Source of the DNA: Mariniphaga sp040772505
GTDB lineage: Bacteria; Bacteroidota; Bacteroidia; Bacteroidales; Prolixibacteraceae
Assembly (NCBI GenBank): GCA_040772505.1
Contig: JAXGYA010000001.1
Coordinates: 558,001 to 622,000 of the forward strand
Length of the DNA stretch: 64,000 nt
Reading direction: 5' to 3'
The notes under the pieces were generated by a model, which had not been told where the DNA came from, searched no databases, and saw only the letters and a list, made by a program, of their open reading frames with translations. The translations under genes were made by a program, and so were the position numbers. Below are positions 1 through 11,200 of this stretch, one piece after another (the first letter of the stretch is position 1; every line of letters starts with the position of its first letter).

Positions 1-2550
1 TATTTTGTAGGCTGCCACAATCTCATCGATTTCAAGCCTGTAGCCTTCCAGCAGGCTCTTGGACTGCTGCGCCTCGGGAACAAAACGGTAAAACAGTTCA
101 ATCTGCTTCTCCTGATTCACGCGGGTGATGCTTGCCATGCCGTCTGAATAGACCAGATCCGCAATGTCCTGTAATTCAAAAGTTGAACCCTGCCCTGCGC
201 TCACAGGCATCCGTCTCAGGTCGTCAATATCTTTTTCCCGCCTTTCCTCATCATCAGATAATTTTTCCTTAATGATGATACCATACTCTTCAGTGCCCTG
301 CTTGAAGTTTACCCCCGAGGTAAATTCCCGGGTAAAAGAGCCTAACTCATTTGCAATGCTGTTCAGGCTCAGTCCGAATTGCGTGAGTAACAGTTGATTG
401 AAGTAGAGGTGCAATTCCGGGCGGTTACCCGATACGCTGACATTGGCGCTACGTATGGATTCAAGATTCCCGATATAGTATTGCAGGTCTTCGGCAACAC
501 CTTTCATCACATCAAAATCTTCTCCCTTGATTACAATGCGTTCACGGTTGGTTCCGATACCCAAGAAACGGCTGAAATTCTCCATGCCGCCACCTCTTCC
601 TCCACTGCCAAACCGGGAACCGGATACGGGTGCGGTGAGTGAAATTTCTGCCTGAGCAATATTTTTGACCAGCCCTTCAACTTGCGACTTGATTTCAGCT
701 ATTGTCCGGTCTTTAATTTTTTTATAATCTTCCTGCAGAATTACAGTAATAATCGCATCTTCTTCCTGAATATTTGAAATGATATCCTGCCTTTCTTCAA
801 CTTCCTCAAGCCGGCTTTCAATCTCGGCAACAACCAGATCTGTTGCATTCAGGGTAGAACCGACGGGCATGGTTACATAAATCGGGAAACGGTCTTCCTG
901 AACTTCTTCCAGCTTGTTAACATTTATTGCCAACACGCTGAAAATGGTAATGAAGAATAGTGCGATTGCTCCCACAATGGTGGTTATCGGAGCGCGCATG
1001 CTGGCTTTGAGCAGCAAGATATAGATTTGAACTATACGGTTGTTGGTAGTAACTTTTTCATAAAAAATATTGTGGGATGTTGTGGTTTTCAGCAGTAGAT
1101 GCGCCGCCATGGGAACCAGCAGCAAAGCAACAAACAGCGAAACGGTGAGAGTTGAAATGATGGAAACACCAACATGGTTTCCTAACAGTTTAATCATATA
1201 TTCCGAAGAGAACAGGAAGGGAAGGAATACCGTAACGGTGGTGAGGGTGGCGGCAACAATTGAGCGCCACACTTCGGTTGTTCCCTGGATGACCGCCTGC
1301 TCCGGCGAAAAATGCTTGCCTGCCAGGCGGTATATATTCTCCAGCACCACCACACTGTTGTCGAGAAGCATTCCAATAGCCAGCACAAGGCCTACAAGAG
1401 TAAGGCTGTTGATGCTGACGTTAAAGGCATAGAACAGGTTGAATGCGGTGAACACCGAAACAGGAATTGCCAGTGCAATGATGGAGACAATACGGAGATT
1501 TTTCAGGAAAATCCACAGTACAAAAATGGCTAACAACCCGCCAACAAGCGCCAGATTCATTATCTGGTCGATATTCTTCTTCATGGTTTCGGCAATGTTG
1601 GTTTGCACAACCATCTCCACATCTTTCGGTGCCAGTTTTTCATTGAGAACGGCAATCCGCTGCTGTACTTTCTCCGACAAACCGATGAGGTTTGTCTGTG
1701 AGTCACTCACAAGCATGATTGAAACGGCATCCAGACCATTTACCCTGCTGATGCTTTCTTCCTCCTTGACGCCAAAAAAGACTTTGGCAACATCTTTCAG
1801 ATAAACGGGGCCATCTGCAACAATAACATTTTCAATATCCGACACCTGAACATATTCGGCAGTGACATGTACAAAATACTGCATCTGGTTTTCATGCAGG
1901 TATCCGGCAAAAGTGCGGTTTGTAGAACCCGAAGCCACCGCATTTCTGATTTGTGATGGTGTAATCCCGAAAGCTTCGCAGGCAGCCTTGTCATAGGTAA
2001 TCTCAATGGAGCGTTCCTGTCCGCCAAAAACAGAAACTGAAGCAACTCCGTCGATGTTTTCAAATTCCGCAGCAATCTCCTGATCCACAATGTTCCGCAG
2101 CCTGTCTGTTCCGCCGCTGCCTCTCACCTGCAGCTCCATAAACTGATTGGAGAGCTGCTGAATATTCACCCGGTTAACCGAAACCGTAAAATTATCGTCT
2201 AAATTGTCGGCTGCCTGGTTTATTTTTTCCTGAAGCTTCAGGAAAGTGTATTTAAAGTTAACGTTCTGATTAAAATTTACCTGAATGGAAGCTGTCCGGC
2301 TGTTCAGCGAAGTTTCCATGCTTTCAATACCTTCCATAGTTCCAATTGCCCCTTCAATAGGGATGACCGCCTGATTTTCCATATAGGAGGGATCAACCTC
2401 AATGCGGGAATTGATCTGCACAAACAGCATGGGAAGTTCGGCATTGGGCATAAGTTCCACCGGCAGTTGTTTATAGGATATGTAACCGAGCAGGGTCAGC
2501 CCGGCAAACAACATGCTGATGAGAATTTTTCTGTTTATTATGAACTTCAT
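1..2550 (-). CDS. RND (AcrB/HAE1-like) efflux permease, C-terminus beyond window edge
   Basis: The reading frame is open from the ATG at 2550 to the left edge, so the C-terminal part is missing. The start (MKFIINRKILIS) enters TM1, followed by a periplasmic porter region, then a TM block containing the GMLLDNSVVVLENIYR stretch typical of RND pumps, then the second periplasmic loop. RND permeases expel substrates by proton antiport through a membrane fusion protein and a TolC channel. It starts one base after the stop of the preceding RND gene (TAG 2554-2552), so translation is probably coupled. Two RND subunits in tandem suggest a heteromeric pump. The substrate cannot be read from sequence. 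Confidence 0.9.
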   Translation of the reverse strand, partial: MKFIINRKILISMLFAGLTLLGYISYKQLPVELMPNAELPMLFVQINSRIEVDPSYMENQAVIPIEGAIGTMEGIESMETSLNSRTASIQVNFNQNVNFKYTFLKLQEKINQAADNLDDNFTVSVNRVNIQQLSNQFMELQVRGSGGTDRLRNIVDQEIAAEFENIDGVASVSVFGGQERSIEITYDKAACEAFGITPSQIRNAVASGSTNRTFAGYLHENQMQYFVHVTAEYVQVSDIENVIVADGPVYLKDVAKVFFGVKEEESISRVNGLDAVSIMLVSDSQTNLIGLSEKVQQRIAVLNEKLAPKDVEMVVQTNIAETMKKNIDQIMNLALVGGLLAIFVLWIFLKNLRIVSIIALAIPVSVFTAFNLFYAFNVSINSLTLVGLVLAIGMLLDNSVVVLENIYRLAGKHFSPEQAVIQGTTEVWRSIVAATLTTVTVFLPFLFSSEYMIKLLGNHVGVSIISTLTVSLFVALLLVPMAAHLLLKTTTSHNIFYEKVTTNNRIVQIYILLLKASMRAPITTIVGAIALFFITIFSVLAINVNKLEEVQEDRFPIYVTMPVGSTLNATDLVVAEIESRLEEVEERQDIISNIQEEDAIITVILQEDYKKIKDRTIAEIKSQVEGLVKNIAQAEISLTAPVSGSRFGSGGRGGGMENFSRFLGIGTNRERIVIKGEDFDVMKGVAEDLQYYIGNLESIRSANVSVSGNRPELHLYFNQLLLTQFGLSLNSIANELGSFTREFTSGVNFKQGTEEYGIIIKEKLSDDEERREKDIDDLRRMPVSAGQGSTFELQDIADLVYSDGMASITRVNQEKQIELFYRFVPEAQQSKSLLEGYRLEIDEIVAAYKI

Positions 2551-2551
2551 G

Positions 2552-5500
2552 CTATTTTTCTGCTTTTGAAAACAAGGTAATTACCCTGTCAAAAATGTCA
2601 TATACACAGGGAATAACCACCAGAGTTAGAATTGTTGATGTAACTAATCCGCCAATGACTGCCAGCGCCATGGGCGAGCGCAGCGATGCATTTTCACCGA
2701 AACCGAAAGTCAAGGGAAGCAGAGCCAGAATGGTGGTGAGGCTGGTCATAAGAATCGGCCTTATTCTTTGCTGCCCTGCATAAATTATTGCGTCCTTGCG
2801 CTCCATTCCTTCCCGTATAAGCTGGTTTATCCGGTCAACAAGGATGATGGAGTTGTTCACGGCAATTCCGGCAAGCATGATGATTCCGATGAGCGCCATC
2901 ATATTCAGGGTATCCCCCAAAATGAAAAAGATGAGGATGCTCCCAATCACCGCAAGCGGAATGGTAAGCAGAATGGTGAACGGATGAATCAGGGATTCAA
3001 ACTGAGATGCCATTACCATGTAAACCAGAATAATTGAAAGGATTAGGGCAAAGCTCAGGCTGCTCATTGACTCCTGCCGTTTCTCCTCTTCACCGGTTAC
3101 CATAATACGATAGTTTGCCGGCATGTCAATTTCGGCTGTCTCCTGCCTGATTTTTGCAGACACCTTATCCAGCGCTACTCCTTTTTCAAGCTGGGCAGTA
3201 ACCTTACCGGTACGGTTCTGGTTTTTCCGGTGAATTTCCTTTGGTGAGTAGCCGAATGAAATATCGGCAATTTCGCTGAGCCTGAAGATTTGTCCGCCCG
3301 AATTAATGGTGAGGTTGTGTATTTCGTTAAGCCCTTTCTCCGGAACTTTTATGGTAATATCACGCATGTCGCCAGCTTTTTCCAGCTGTCCTGCATTTTT
3401 TCCTTCCAGCTGGTCGCGGATTTGCGAAATGACCGTATTGATGTTAAGGTTATACATTCCTGCCCTTATACGGTCAATACGAACTTTCACCTCGGGTGCG
3501 CCCTCCTCGGTTGAAGTCTGCACATTGAGCAAACCGGGAATATCTGACATTTTTCCCTTTACCTGTGCCAGAATATTATCAATTTCGCTGAGCTCTTCAC
3601 CCCTCACTTCCACCACAACGGGCGCTTCACCGGTGCCAAGGATGGATTTCAGCGTGCTCTGCTCTTCCTCAAAACTGACTTCGAGCCCGGGAATATTGCG
3701 GGTAAGATTTTCAATGTCGTTGATAACCTGATCGGCAGTTACCCCGGAATCGTCCTTCAGAACGACTTTAATCTGTGCTGTGTTTTCCCCCTGAAATACT
3801 GAAGAGGCATCCCCCAAAATGCCGGTTGAGGGACCTGAGTGGGAATAGAGCTTGTCCAGGTCATCCCCAATATATTCAGTTAGAAGGGATTCGATGGTTT
3901 TTACTGTTGCTTCCGTTCGTGAAAGAACAGTGCCTTCCTGAAGTTTTAACTTCATGGTGAATTCCCTGCTGTCCGTTTTAGGCATGAATTCAGTGCCGAT
4001 ATAGGGAACAAGCATAAATGAGCCGATAACTGCTATGGTTGTCAAAAGGACAACAATCCATTTCAGTTTTAATGTTTTTTCCAGGAAGCGTCCGTATCCG
4101 CTAACATGAACAGAGCGTTTTTTAACAGGTGTTGTTTTGTTTTTGTAAAAGCGGTGATAGAGCGCCGGAATCACAAAAATGGCAACAAACAGCGATGACA
4201 GCAAAGAGAATGCAACCGTCCATGCCTGATCTTTGAACAGTTCTCCCGAAGCGCCGTGAATATAGACAATTGGCAGAAAAACAACAATGGTGGTCAGTGT
4301 GGATGCGCTGATTGCACCACCAACTTCCGCTGTCCCCTGAATGGCAGCATCTCTGGCGCTCATGCCATTTTCATGGTTTCTGAAAATACTTTCGAGCACC
4401 ACAATCGCATTGTCAACAAGCATTCCGGCACCTAAAGCCAGTCCGCCCAAAGTCATGATGTTCAGTGTGAGATTGTTGAAATACATCAGGTTGAATGTTG
4501 CAATGATGGAGATTGGGATAGCAATGCTCACAATAAGTGTAGTCCCGATTCGCCGAAGAAACAGGAACAAAACAAAAACAGCTAGAAGAATTCCGATGAG
4601 AGCTGTGTTTTTCACTTCACCAATGGCGCTGCTGATGAATTTTCCCTGGTTGGAAACCTGATGGAGCGTATAGCCCGGCAGAGCCCGCTGAATATTTTCC
4701 ATCGCTTCGCTAACCTGATCAACTGCTTTCACGGTGTTAAACCGGCTCTCCTTGTAAACGGATAGTCCAATGCAGCGCTCGCCGTTAAAATGAACAATAT
4801 TTGCCGGTTCCTTATTTGCCAGAGTCACAGTGGCAACATCACGCAAAAACACAGGCGCCCTTTCAGCCTGAACCTGACCGTCAGTTTCTGAAGTTATGGC
4901 TTTATAGCTCACAATAAGATTTTCAAAATCCTGAACATCATTCAGCAGCCGGACTCCCTTTATGATATACTGAATTCCCATTTCGCTGATGCGTCCTCCG
5001 GAAACATTCCGGTTGAAGTTCTGAATTCGGTTACTCAGTTCGTCAACACTCAGATTTTGCGCTTCAAGCCGGTAGTGGTTGGTCTGGATGACGATTTCAC
5101 TCTCTTCCTGCCCGGAGAGCTCCACTTCTGCAACTCCCTCCAACCGGATTAGCTCATTGCGGATATAGCTTTCGGCAACTTTCCGGATTTCGTTCATGTC
5201 GGTAATTTCATTGTGCTTAACAGCAATGAGCATCACCGGCGCTGTGTTGGGGTTGTGCTGTGTTATTCTCAGATCATCGATTTCCGGGTTGGTGGCAATG
5301 GTGTTGAGCGCCTTTTGCAAATCAAGAAAAGCCTCGTCCATATCTTTGTTCCATGCATACTCAACGGTAATCTGGGCAGTTCCCACCCGAATAATGGAAG
5401 AGACCTGGGTAACATCCGACTGGCGGATAGCCAGCGCCTCGATATTTTCAACAAATTGTTTTTCCAGCTCTTCGGGGGGTCTCTCTCCCGATTTTATCTC

Positions 5501-5644
5501 CACAAAAATCCGGGGTGAATTCAGGTCGGGAAACAAGTCAACCCCTAACCTGCCAAATGATATATAGCCCAAAAGGATAACTGCCAGGACAATCATCAGA
5601 ATGGTTACCGGATAATTGACGGAAAATCTTGTTAATTTCTTCAT
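2552..5644 (-). CDS. RND efflux permease (AcrB/HAE1 family)
   Basis: 1030 residues, the usual full RND length. An N-terminal TM helix (about residues 10-30) is followed by a porter domain, a TM block near residues 340-480 with GAGMLVDNAIVVLESI, a second periplasmic loop, and a C-terminal TM block with GIAVNNSIILVDRI. This is an inner-membrane proton-driven exporter. It lies 36 bp after the membrane fusion protein gene and 1 bp before a second RND gene, inside a six-gene minus-strand operon that also encodes a TolC protein. The charged residues of the TM4/TM10 proton relay were not checked one by one. Confidence 0.93.
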   Translation of the reverse strand: MKKLTRFSVNYPVTILMIVLAVILLGYISFGRLGVDLFPDLNSPRIFVEIKSGERPPEELEKQFVENIEALAIRQSDVTQVSSIIRVGTAQITVEYAWNKDMDEAFLDLQKALNTIATNPEIDDLRITQHNPNTAPVMLIAVKHNEITDMNEIRKVAESYIRNELIRLEGVAEVELSGQEESEIVIQTNHYRLEAQNLSVDELSNRIQNFNRNVSGGRISEMGIQYIIKGVRLLNDVQDFENLIVSYKAITSETDGQVQAERAPVFLRDVATVTLANKEPANIVHFNGERCIGLSVYKESRFNTVKAVDQVSEAMENIQRALPGYTLHQVSNQGKFISSAIGEVKNTALIGILLAVFVLFLFLRRIGTTLIVSIAIPISIIATFNLMYFNNLTLNIMTLGGLALGAGMLVDNAIVVLESIFRNHENGMSARDAAIQGTAEVGGAISASTLTTIVVFLPIVYIHGASGELFKDQAWTVAFSLLSSLFVAIFVIPALYHRFYKNKTTPVKKRSVHVSGYGRFLEKTLKLKWIVVLLTTIAVIGSFMLVPYIGTEFMPKTDSREFTMKLKLQEGTVLSRTEATVKTIESLLTEYIGDDLDKLYSHSGPSTGILGDASSVFQGENTAQIKVVLKDDSGVTADQVINDIENLTRNIPGLEVSFEEEQSTLKSILGTGEAPVVVEVRGEELSEIDNILAQVKGKMSDIPGLLNVQTSTEEGAPEVKVRIDRIRAGMYNLNINTVISQIRDQLEGKNAGQLEKAGDMRDITIKVPEKGLNEIHNLTINSGGQIFRLSEIADISFGYSPKEIHRKNQNRTGKVTAQLEKGVALDKVSAKIRQETAEIDMPANYRIMVTGEEEKRQESMSSLSFALILSIILVYMVMASQFESLIHPFTILLTIPLAVIGSILIFFILGDTLNMMALIGIIMLAGIAVNNSIILVDRINQLIREGMERKDAIIYAGQQRIRPILMTSLTTILALLPLTFGFGENASLRSPMALAVIGGLVTSTILTLVVIPCVYDIFDRVITLFSKAEK

Positions 5645-5680
5645 TATAATACTTTTCTATATGTTTTTCCTGAAAAGTGT

Positions 5681-6739
5681 TTAGCGGATAATCTTAACTT
5701 TGGAATTATCACGAAGCGTTTCGTAGCCTTTGATTATCAGCTGATCGTTGAGTGTTAATCCTTCAACTACCTCCACCATGTTCTGATTTTCTATTCCGGT
5801 TGTTATCCAGCGGCTGTTTGCCGAGAGATTTCGTCCAACAATAAACACATATTTGCCCCGTCCTCCGGACATGATAATATCTTTCGGAATCACCACTGCA
5901 TTCTCTTTGCGGTCGGTGATAATATCTGATTTTACAAACATCCCGGGTCTCAGTTTCAGCTCAGGGTTTGAAATTTCGATTTTCCCGGAGAAAGTTCTTG
6001 TTTCAGTGCTGATTGCAGGTGATATTTCGGTTACTTTTCCATAGAGCGTGTCTTCTGGCATGGTGTAGCTGGTAACCAGAACCTCCTGCCCGGTTTTTAT
6101 CTCATTTATATTTTTTTCGGGAAGGTTTATAAACATGTACATCTGGTTGTAGCCCATCAGGGTAACCATATGTGAGCCGCTTGTGATGCGTGTGCCTTTG
6201 GTGAAATAGGGCAGATCAACAATAACTCCGGTGAATGGAGCCTTAATGCTCATTTTGGCTAATTGAATCTGACTGTTTTCATAACTATACTGTGCATTGG
6301 TTTTGGAAACTTCGGAATTTCGCAATTCGCGAAGGGTAACCCCACCCTTTTCATAGAGAGATTTTTGCTTTTCATACTCCTGCTCCGAAATTTCAAGATT
6401 GAGTTTCACGGAATTCAGGGAGAGGTTATTTTCATACTCCTCATTTTCAAACCGAATGATGGTTTGCCCCTGACTGACTCTGTCGCCTAACTTAAATGGC
6501 CTGCCGGTAGCCGGGTTGTTCTGAAGAAAATAGTTGCCTGTCATTTCGGAATTGAGAACAACTTCGGCAGTAGCTCTTACGGTGCCGGTAGCACTCACAA
6601 ACTGCTGAATACTTTGCAGTTTAATATCTTCAATTGAAACGGGTACAGCCAAATCGGCACTTTCTGACTGGCTCTGCTGCCTGCACGAGGCAAAAAAAGC
6701 AATAACGGCTGCAAGCGCGAGAATTCTAATATTTTTCAT
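5681..6739 (-). CDS. Efflux RND membrane fusion protein (HlyD/AcrA-like lipoprotein)
   Basis: 352 residues. The start MKNIRILALAAVIAFFASC gives a lipoprotein signal with lipobox FASC (Cys about 19), so it is probably anchored in the inner membrane. A biotinyl-lipoyl-like half (FKLGDRVSQGQTIIRF), a short alpha-hairpin (about residues 100-160) and a second lipoyl half (IKAPFTGVIVDLPYFTKG) precede beta-barrel and membrane-proximal regions. It bridges the RND pumps to TolC. The gene is 10 bp from tolC and 36 bp from the first RND gene. Confidence 0.92.
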   Translation of the reverse strand: MKNIRILALAAVIAFFASCRQQSQSESADLAVPVSIEDIKLQSIQQFVSATGTVRATAEVVLNSEMTGNYFLQNNPATGRPFKLGDRVSQGQTIIRFENEEYENNLSLNSVKLNLEISEQEYEKQKSLYEKGGVTLRELRNSEVSKTNAQYSYENSQIQLAKMSIKAPFTGVIVDLPYFTKGTRITSGSHMVTLMGYNQMYMFINLPEKNINEIKTGQEVLVTSYTMPEDTLYGKVTEISPAISTETRTFSGKIEISNPELKLRPGMFVKSDIITDRKENAVVIPKDIIMSGGRGKYVFIVGRNLSANSRWITTGIENQNMVEVVEGLTLNDQLIIKGYETLRDNSKVKIIR

Positions 6740-6749
6740 GTTTTTATAA

Positions 6750-8270
6750 TTATCGTTTGTTGTCTTTTAAATAAAGTTCTGAGGGAATGACGGGAGTGCT
6801 ATTCTCAAAATCGTATAGGCTTTGAATTTTCAGGTTGAGTAATTCAATTTTGTAATTGATCAGTGCCTGGGCATAGGCAATTTTTCGCTCCGACAGCTGA
6901 GTTTGAAACAGATTCAGGTCCATTCCGGTGAGGTCGCCGTTTTCGTATCTCTCCAGATTGATTTCATAGGTCAGCTGTGCATTGGTTTCACTTTGTTCTG
7001 CAATGGAAATCTGGTTCAGCTGATTCTGAAGATTCCTGTATGCCTGCCGGATTCCGATAATAATTTGATTTTGCTGATCGGTAAAACTCAGCTTTTGTGA
7101 TTCAATAGTAGCTTCCTGTGCAGCAATCCGTGCCTTTTTTTCGCCCCAGTCAAACAGTGGAATGTTAAAACTTACGCCCACTGAAGGACTGTTGGTTGGT
7201 GCTTCAAAAATTCTGCTCAGGTCTTTGTCATCACCTGAAATACCGAGGCGGAGGTTAACATCTCCTCTGAATTCGTTCTGTGATTTTGTACGGATTAAAT
7301 CAAACTGGCTCGACTCCAGTTCTATTTCACGCTGGCGGAGTTCCATACGGGAGGCAAGCCCGATTTCAATTGCTTTCTCCAAATCCACCGGTACCGGATT
7401 CATGGATACGTCTGCCAGAATGGAAAAGTTGGAATACAAATCCATTCCTAAATATAGCTTCAGCTGGTCTTTTGCATTTTCATAGGCAACTTCCCTGTTC
7501 TGAACCGAAGACTCAGAGGTTGCAAGATTTAGCTGAGCCTGATACAGCTCTTCCATGGCAGCCAGTCCTGCATCTACTTTATTTTTAATGATATTGAAAC
7601 TGTTCTGTGTGTTTTTGAGCTCTTCTCTGGCAATGTTCAGGTTCATCTGCGACATATACACATTATAAAAAAACTGCGTTACGCTTCGCTCCATGCTGAG
7701 CCGTTGCATGGCATAGCTGAGGTTTGCATTTTCATAGTTCAGTTCAAGCTCTTTCAGCTGGAGTTTTTGGCGGTTATAGGTAAACAACGGCTGGTTCAGG
7801 TTCAGATAGAGATTGTTGTAAAAAACCTGACTTTTAAGGTTGCTGGCGTCAGAAAAGCTGCTTTGCCAGCCAAATTCGTTGGTTAACGAAATTGTTCCGT
7901 CGGTAATCAAAATGGGCTGCTGAACCCTGAACATTGCGCTTGTCTGAAAATTTTCATTGGTGTACCATTGCGAAACCCTGTTGTCGAATCGCCGGTTGCG
8001 GCTGAACCCAACCGGAGAGACATCTAATGAAAATCGCGACTTTAGCGCCGCCCGCTGTGCTTCCAGTGTTTTTTGAGACCGCTCCAGATTCAGAAGCGAG
8101 CGCTGGAGGTCGGGACTTTTGATCTCCGCAACTTGAAATGCCTTTTCAAGAGTCAGGATCTCCTGTGCCCGGGCTTTCGGTACAAACAAGGCAACTGTCA
8201 GAAAGAGCAGTGCAATACCGGTAAATTGACTTAATTTTCGTAACAAATTCATCTGTTTATATATTTTCAA
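6750..8270 (-). CDS. TolC-family outer membrane efflux channel
   Basis: 506 residues with a cleavable signal (LLFLTVALFVPKARA-QE) and two long alpha-helical repeats rich in Gln, Asn and Glu, as in OEP/TolC proteins (LTLEKAFQVAEIKSPDLQRS at the mature N-terminus). It forms the trimeric outer-membrane duct. As the only channel gene among ABC and RND genes in the operon, it may serve both exporters. It starts 13 bp after the ABC permease fusion and ends 10 bp before the membrane fusion protein gene. Confidence 0.92.
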   Translation of the reverse strand: MKIYKQMNLLRKLSQFTGIALLFLTVALFVPKARAQEILTLEKAFQVAEIKSPDLQRSLLNLERSQKTLEAQRAALKSRFSLDVSPVGFSRNRRFDNRVSQWYTNENFQTSAMFRVQQPILITDGTISLTNEFGWQSSFSDASNLKSQVFYNNLYLNLNQPLFTYNRQKLQLKELELNYENANLSYAMQRLSMERSVTQFFYNVYMSQMNLNIAREELKNTQNSFNIIKNKVDAGLAAMEELYQAQLNLATSESSVQNREVAYENAKDQLKLYLGMDLYSNFSILADVSMNPVPVDLEKAIEIGLASRMELRQREIELESSQFDLIRTKSQNEFRGDVNLRLGISGDDKDLSRIFEAPTNSPSVGVSFNIPLFDWGEKKARIAAQEATIESQKLSFTDQQNQIIIGIRQAYRNLQNQLNQISIAEQSETNAQLTYEINLERYENGDLTGMDLNLFQTQLSERKIAYAQALINYKIELLNLKIQSLYDFENSTPVIPSELYLKDNKR

Positions 8271-8283
8271 ATTAATTCATAAA

Positions 8284-11200
8284 TTAGATTTTCACAAAAC
8301 GAACAGCATCTGCAAACACCACCCTCGCCTCTGTTTTGTTGGTCAGTTCAACGAGTGCTTCTTTTTCCGAAAAGTCAAACGAACCCAGATGATTCCATCC
8401 GGTTTCTGCATTCTGAATGGATAGTGTTTGCTCCACTGCTCCCTCTTCGCTGTGTATAAAAAACTGATATTCCCCGCGCTCATCCCCGCCGCCACGCCCA
8501 AACCTCATGGGCTTGTACATATGGTAATAAACATCGTAACGGCCGGGCTCTTCAAGGGGTACATGCCATTTTGCCTTCATAGAACCGTCGCCGGCTTTGA
8601 TATAATATGCCGACCGCACATACTCACCAAAAAAATCGGAATTGGTAACAGCAGTCCAGTTAACCGGCGGCCTCCAAAGGTTCATCGGAGAGTATTTTTT
8701 TACATCGTCAGTGCTTTCTGCCAGCCATTTTTCAAGAAGACTCACCTGTCTGGTAACGTTTATTTCAAATTGCGAATCTTCATTATCCACAATGATTTCA
8801 CCCGGCAACTGTCTCTGAACCGGAGTGTCCGAAATAACTTCACCCTCGAACGGCACTGCCCGTATATCTTCTTCAATATTTCTGAAACCTTCGCTGATTA
8901 CCTGCGGAATATTTTTGGATGTCATTGTGTTTATCATAACCATCCGCGGGTCGGCGCTGAGTAAAAAGCTAACTTCCTTGGTTTGTTGCGGCTCTAAATA
9001 AATCAGCTTGTTTACAGAATCATCGCCACTGGGTCCTCTGCCAAACCCCCTGCCACCACCGGGCCCGCCACCTCCGCCAAGCCGGAATGTAACTTTTACA
9101 ATGCCTTCAACATCTGAAAAATTGGTTGCCTTTAATGAAACTTTGGTTTGCATTCGCTGTCCGGTTTTCACCTTAACGGCTTCAATTGCGGAGAACAGGT
9201 ATCCGGGGAGGCTTTTTTCCTTAAACCATCCATCCATCATCGGAATGAGTTCCACATTAAATTCTTCCACAATCCGCCGGTTAAACTCTTCAAACGGAAT
9301 ATTCTTAAAACGGCATTCCCGGAGCATTTCCCGAAGAAATCCCTCGAATTCGTCCTGTCCGGCTCTCCACTGAACCATTGAAAACAGCATCTCCCCCTTC
9401 AGTTTGATAACGTTGTCAATTATTCTTTTTTGGCTCGGGTCGGCTAAAATCTGCTCAAAAGTACTGTCCTGAAGTGCTATGTTTGCCAGTTCATCGGCAC
9501 TCATGCCCTGCATGTTACGCATAAATCCGGGACGCATGCCGGTTGACTGGCTTTTCAGATAGGCTTCAAAAATCCGGTTGATGATAGGCCACTGCTCCGA
9601 TTGGATATTGTTCTGAAAATTGTAGAGCATTGGGAAAATGAAATAGGGATTTGGCTTTTCCTGAACCGAAAAACTCCCACGCCTGACTTGATAGTCAGGA
9701 TTGTTTTCCCGTGTGAAAATGCCAAACAGATCGGAAAGCAATCGTATTTCAATGTCTTTTGGAGTCATATTGCTGTCTCCTCTGCGCCCCCATCGTGTAA
9801 TTCTTTTTTTTGCACCTTCCAGATCGGCTTCAGCCAGCAGATACCCTTTTTCGGGGATGAATATTTGCTCAGGCTGAATATATTCCTGACGCCCTGACCA
9901 GATTCTTTTAAAAGATTTGAATTGTGCCGGAACTTCCACAATAAACATTCGCTTATAAGCATAATCCAGCTTGTAGCTTCGTTCAAAATCACCCATCCTC
10001 TCACCAATAATCGGGGCAATGGTGTCGGCAGTTTCGGGAAACTGGGCGGAGAAATAGTCGTGCCCTCTGAAATGCCAGATTCCAAATTCAATACTATCGG
10101 TTTGAATTGATTTTTTCTCATAATCGCCGATTGCCAGTGAAATTTGGGTGAGCGGCACGTTGTTGGTGAAAGTAAACTGTCCGGGAGAGGTTTCTGATAT
10201 TTCACCCTGCGAAATTGCCTGAAGTCCCGGCTCTGTTTTCACGTGAAGGTCAAAGCGGGAAAATTCGGGATGATTCCAGCTCACATCCTCAGTGCTGTAG
10301 GTTACTCCTGTTCGCGGATACCAGCTAACTTCAGGAGTTAACAGAACATATTGAGGCGTTAAAAAGGCGTAGCGCTTGTCCACATTCAGTACAAATTTGC
10401 CATATTTCTCCTGCCTCTCTTCTTCCGAAATATCAAGGTAGCAAAGCGATTCGTTTATTTTTCCGGAATAGAAAATTTCAACCTCAGCTTCCTGCCCGGG
10501 TTGCATTTCAACATCTTTCAGGATTATCAGATGCAAGTTTCGGGAAAACGGCTTATTTTGTCCGTCAACTTTGATACTACTCACTTCGAGACCGTCATTC
10601 AAAGTAAAAACCAGGTTTTCAAGAGATCTCTCCTGCTCGTTTTTCAGGATGAGTGTGGATTTGGATGTTATGGAACTCCCTGTGTGTTCAAGTGATATTG
10701 ATTGACTGACAGTTGCCGGCAATTTTTCTCTCACCCAGTGATTGTTTAGCGCAATCACTTCTGCCCTGAGATTTTCGTTGTATTTAAATTGGACAATGTG
10801 TGAGTATGCCAGATAACCTCCGAAGATGAAGAACAGAATGGCAAAAATCAGCGAAAAAACGGTCATAAACCCCGATTGGGGAAGTCGTTTTAGAAGGAAA
10901 ATTGTCAGGAATATAAAACTGATTCCTAATGAAAGGTATATTCCCCGGTGGATGAGCACGCGTTCCAGATTTCCCATGCTGGTAATATCAGAAATAAGCA
11001 TGGGAATGTTAAACGCCATATAATCAAATAAATAATAATACCTTGCCTGAATCAGAAAAAGGGTGATTCCAATATATCCTAAAATAATCACAAAGGTGAT
11101 TGCCTGGTTGCGTATAACGCTCATAAGCAAAAACGAAAGCCCCATGATGAAAATGAGTGTAGGCACACTAATCAAAACCGGATACAAGAGATATGACATC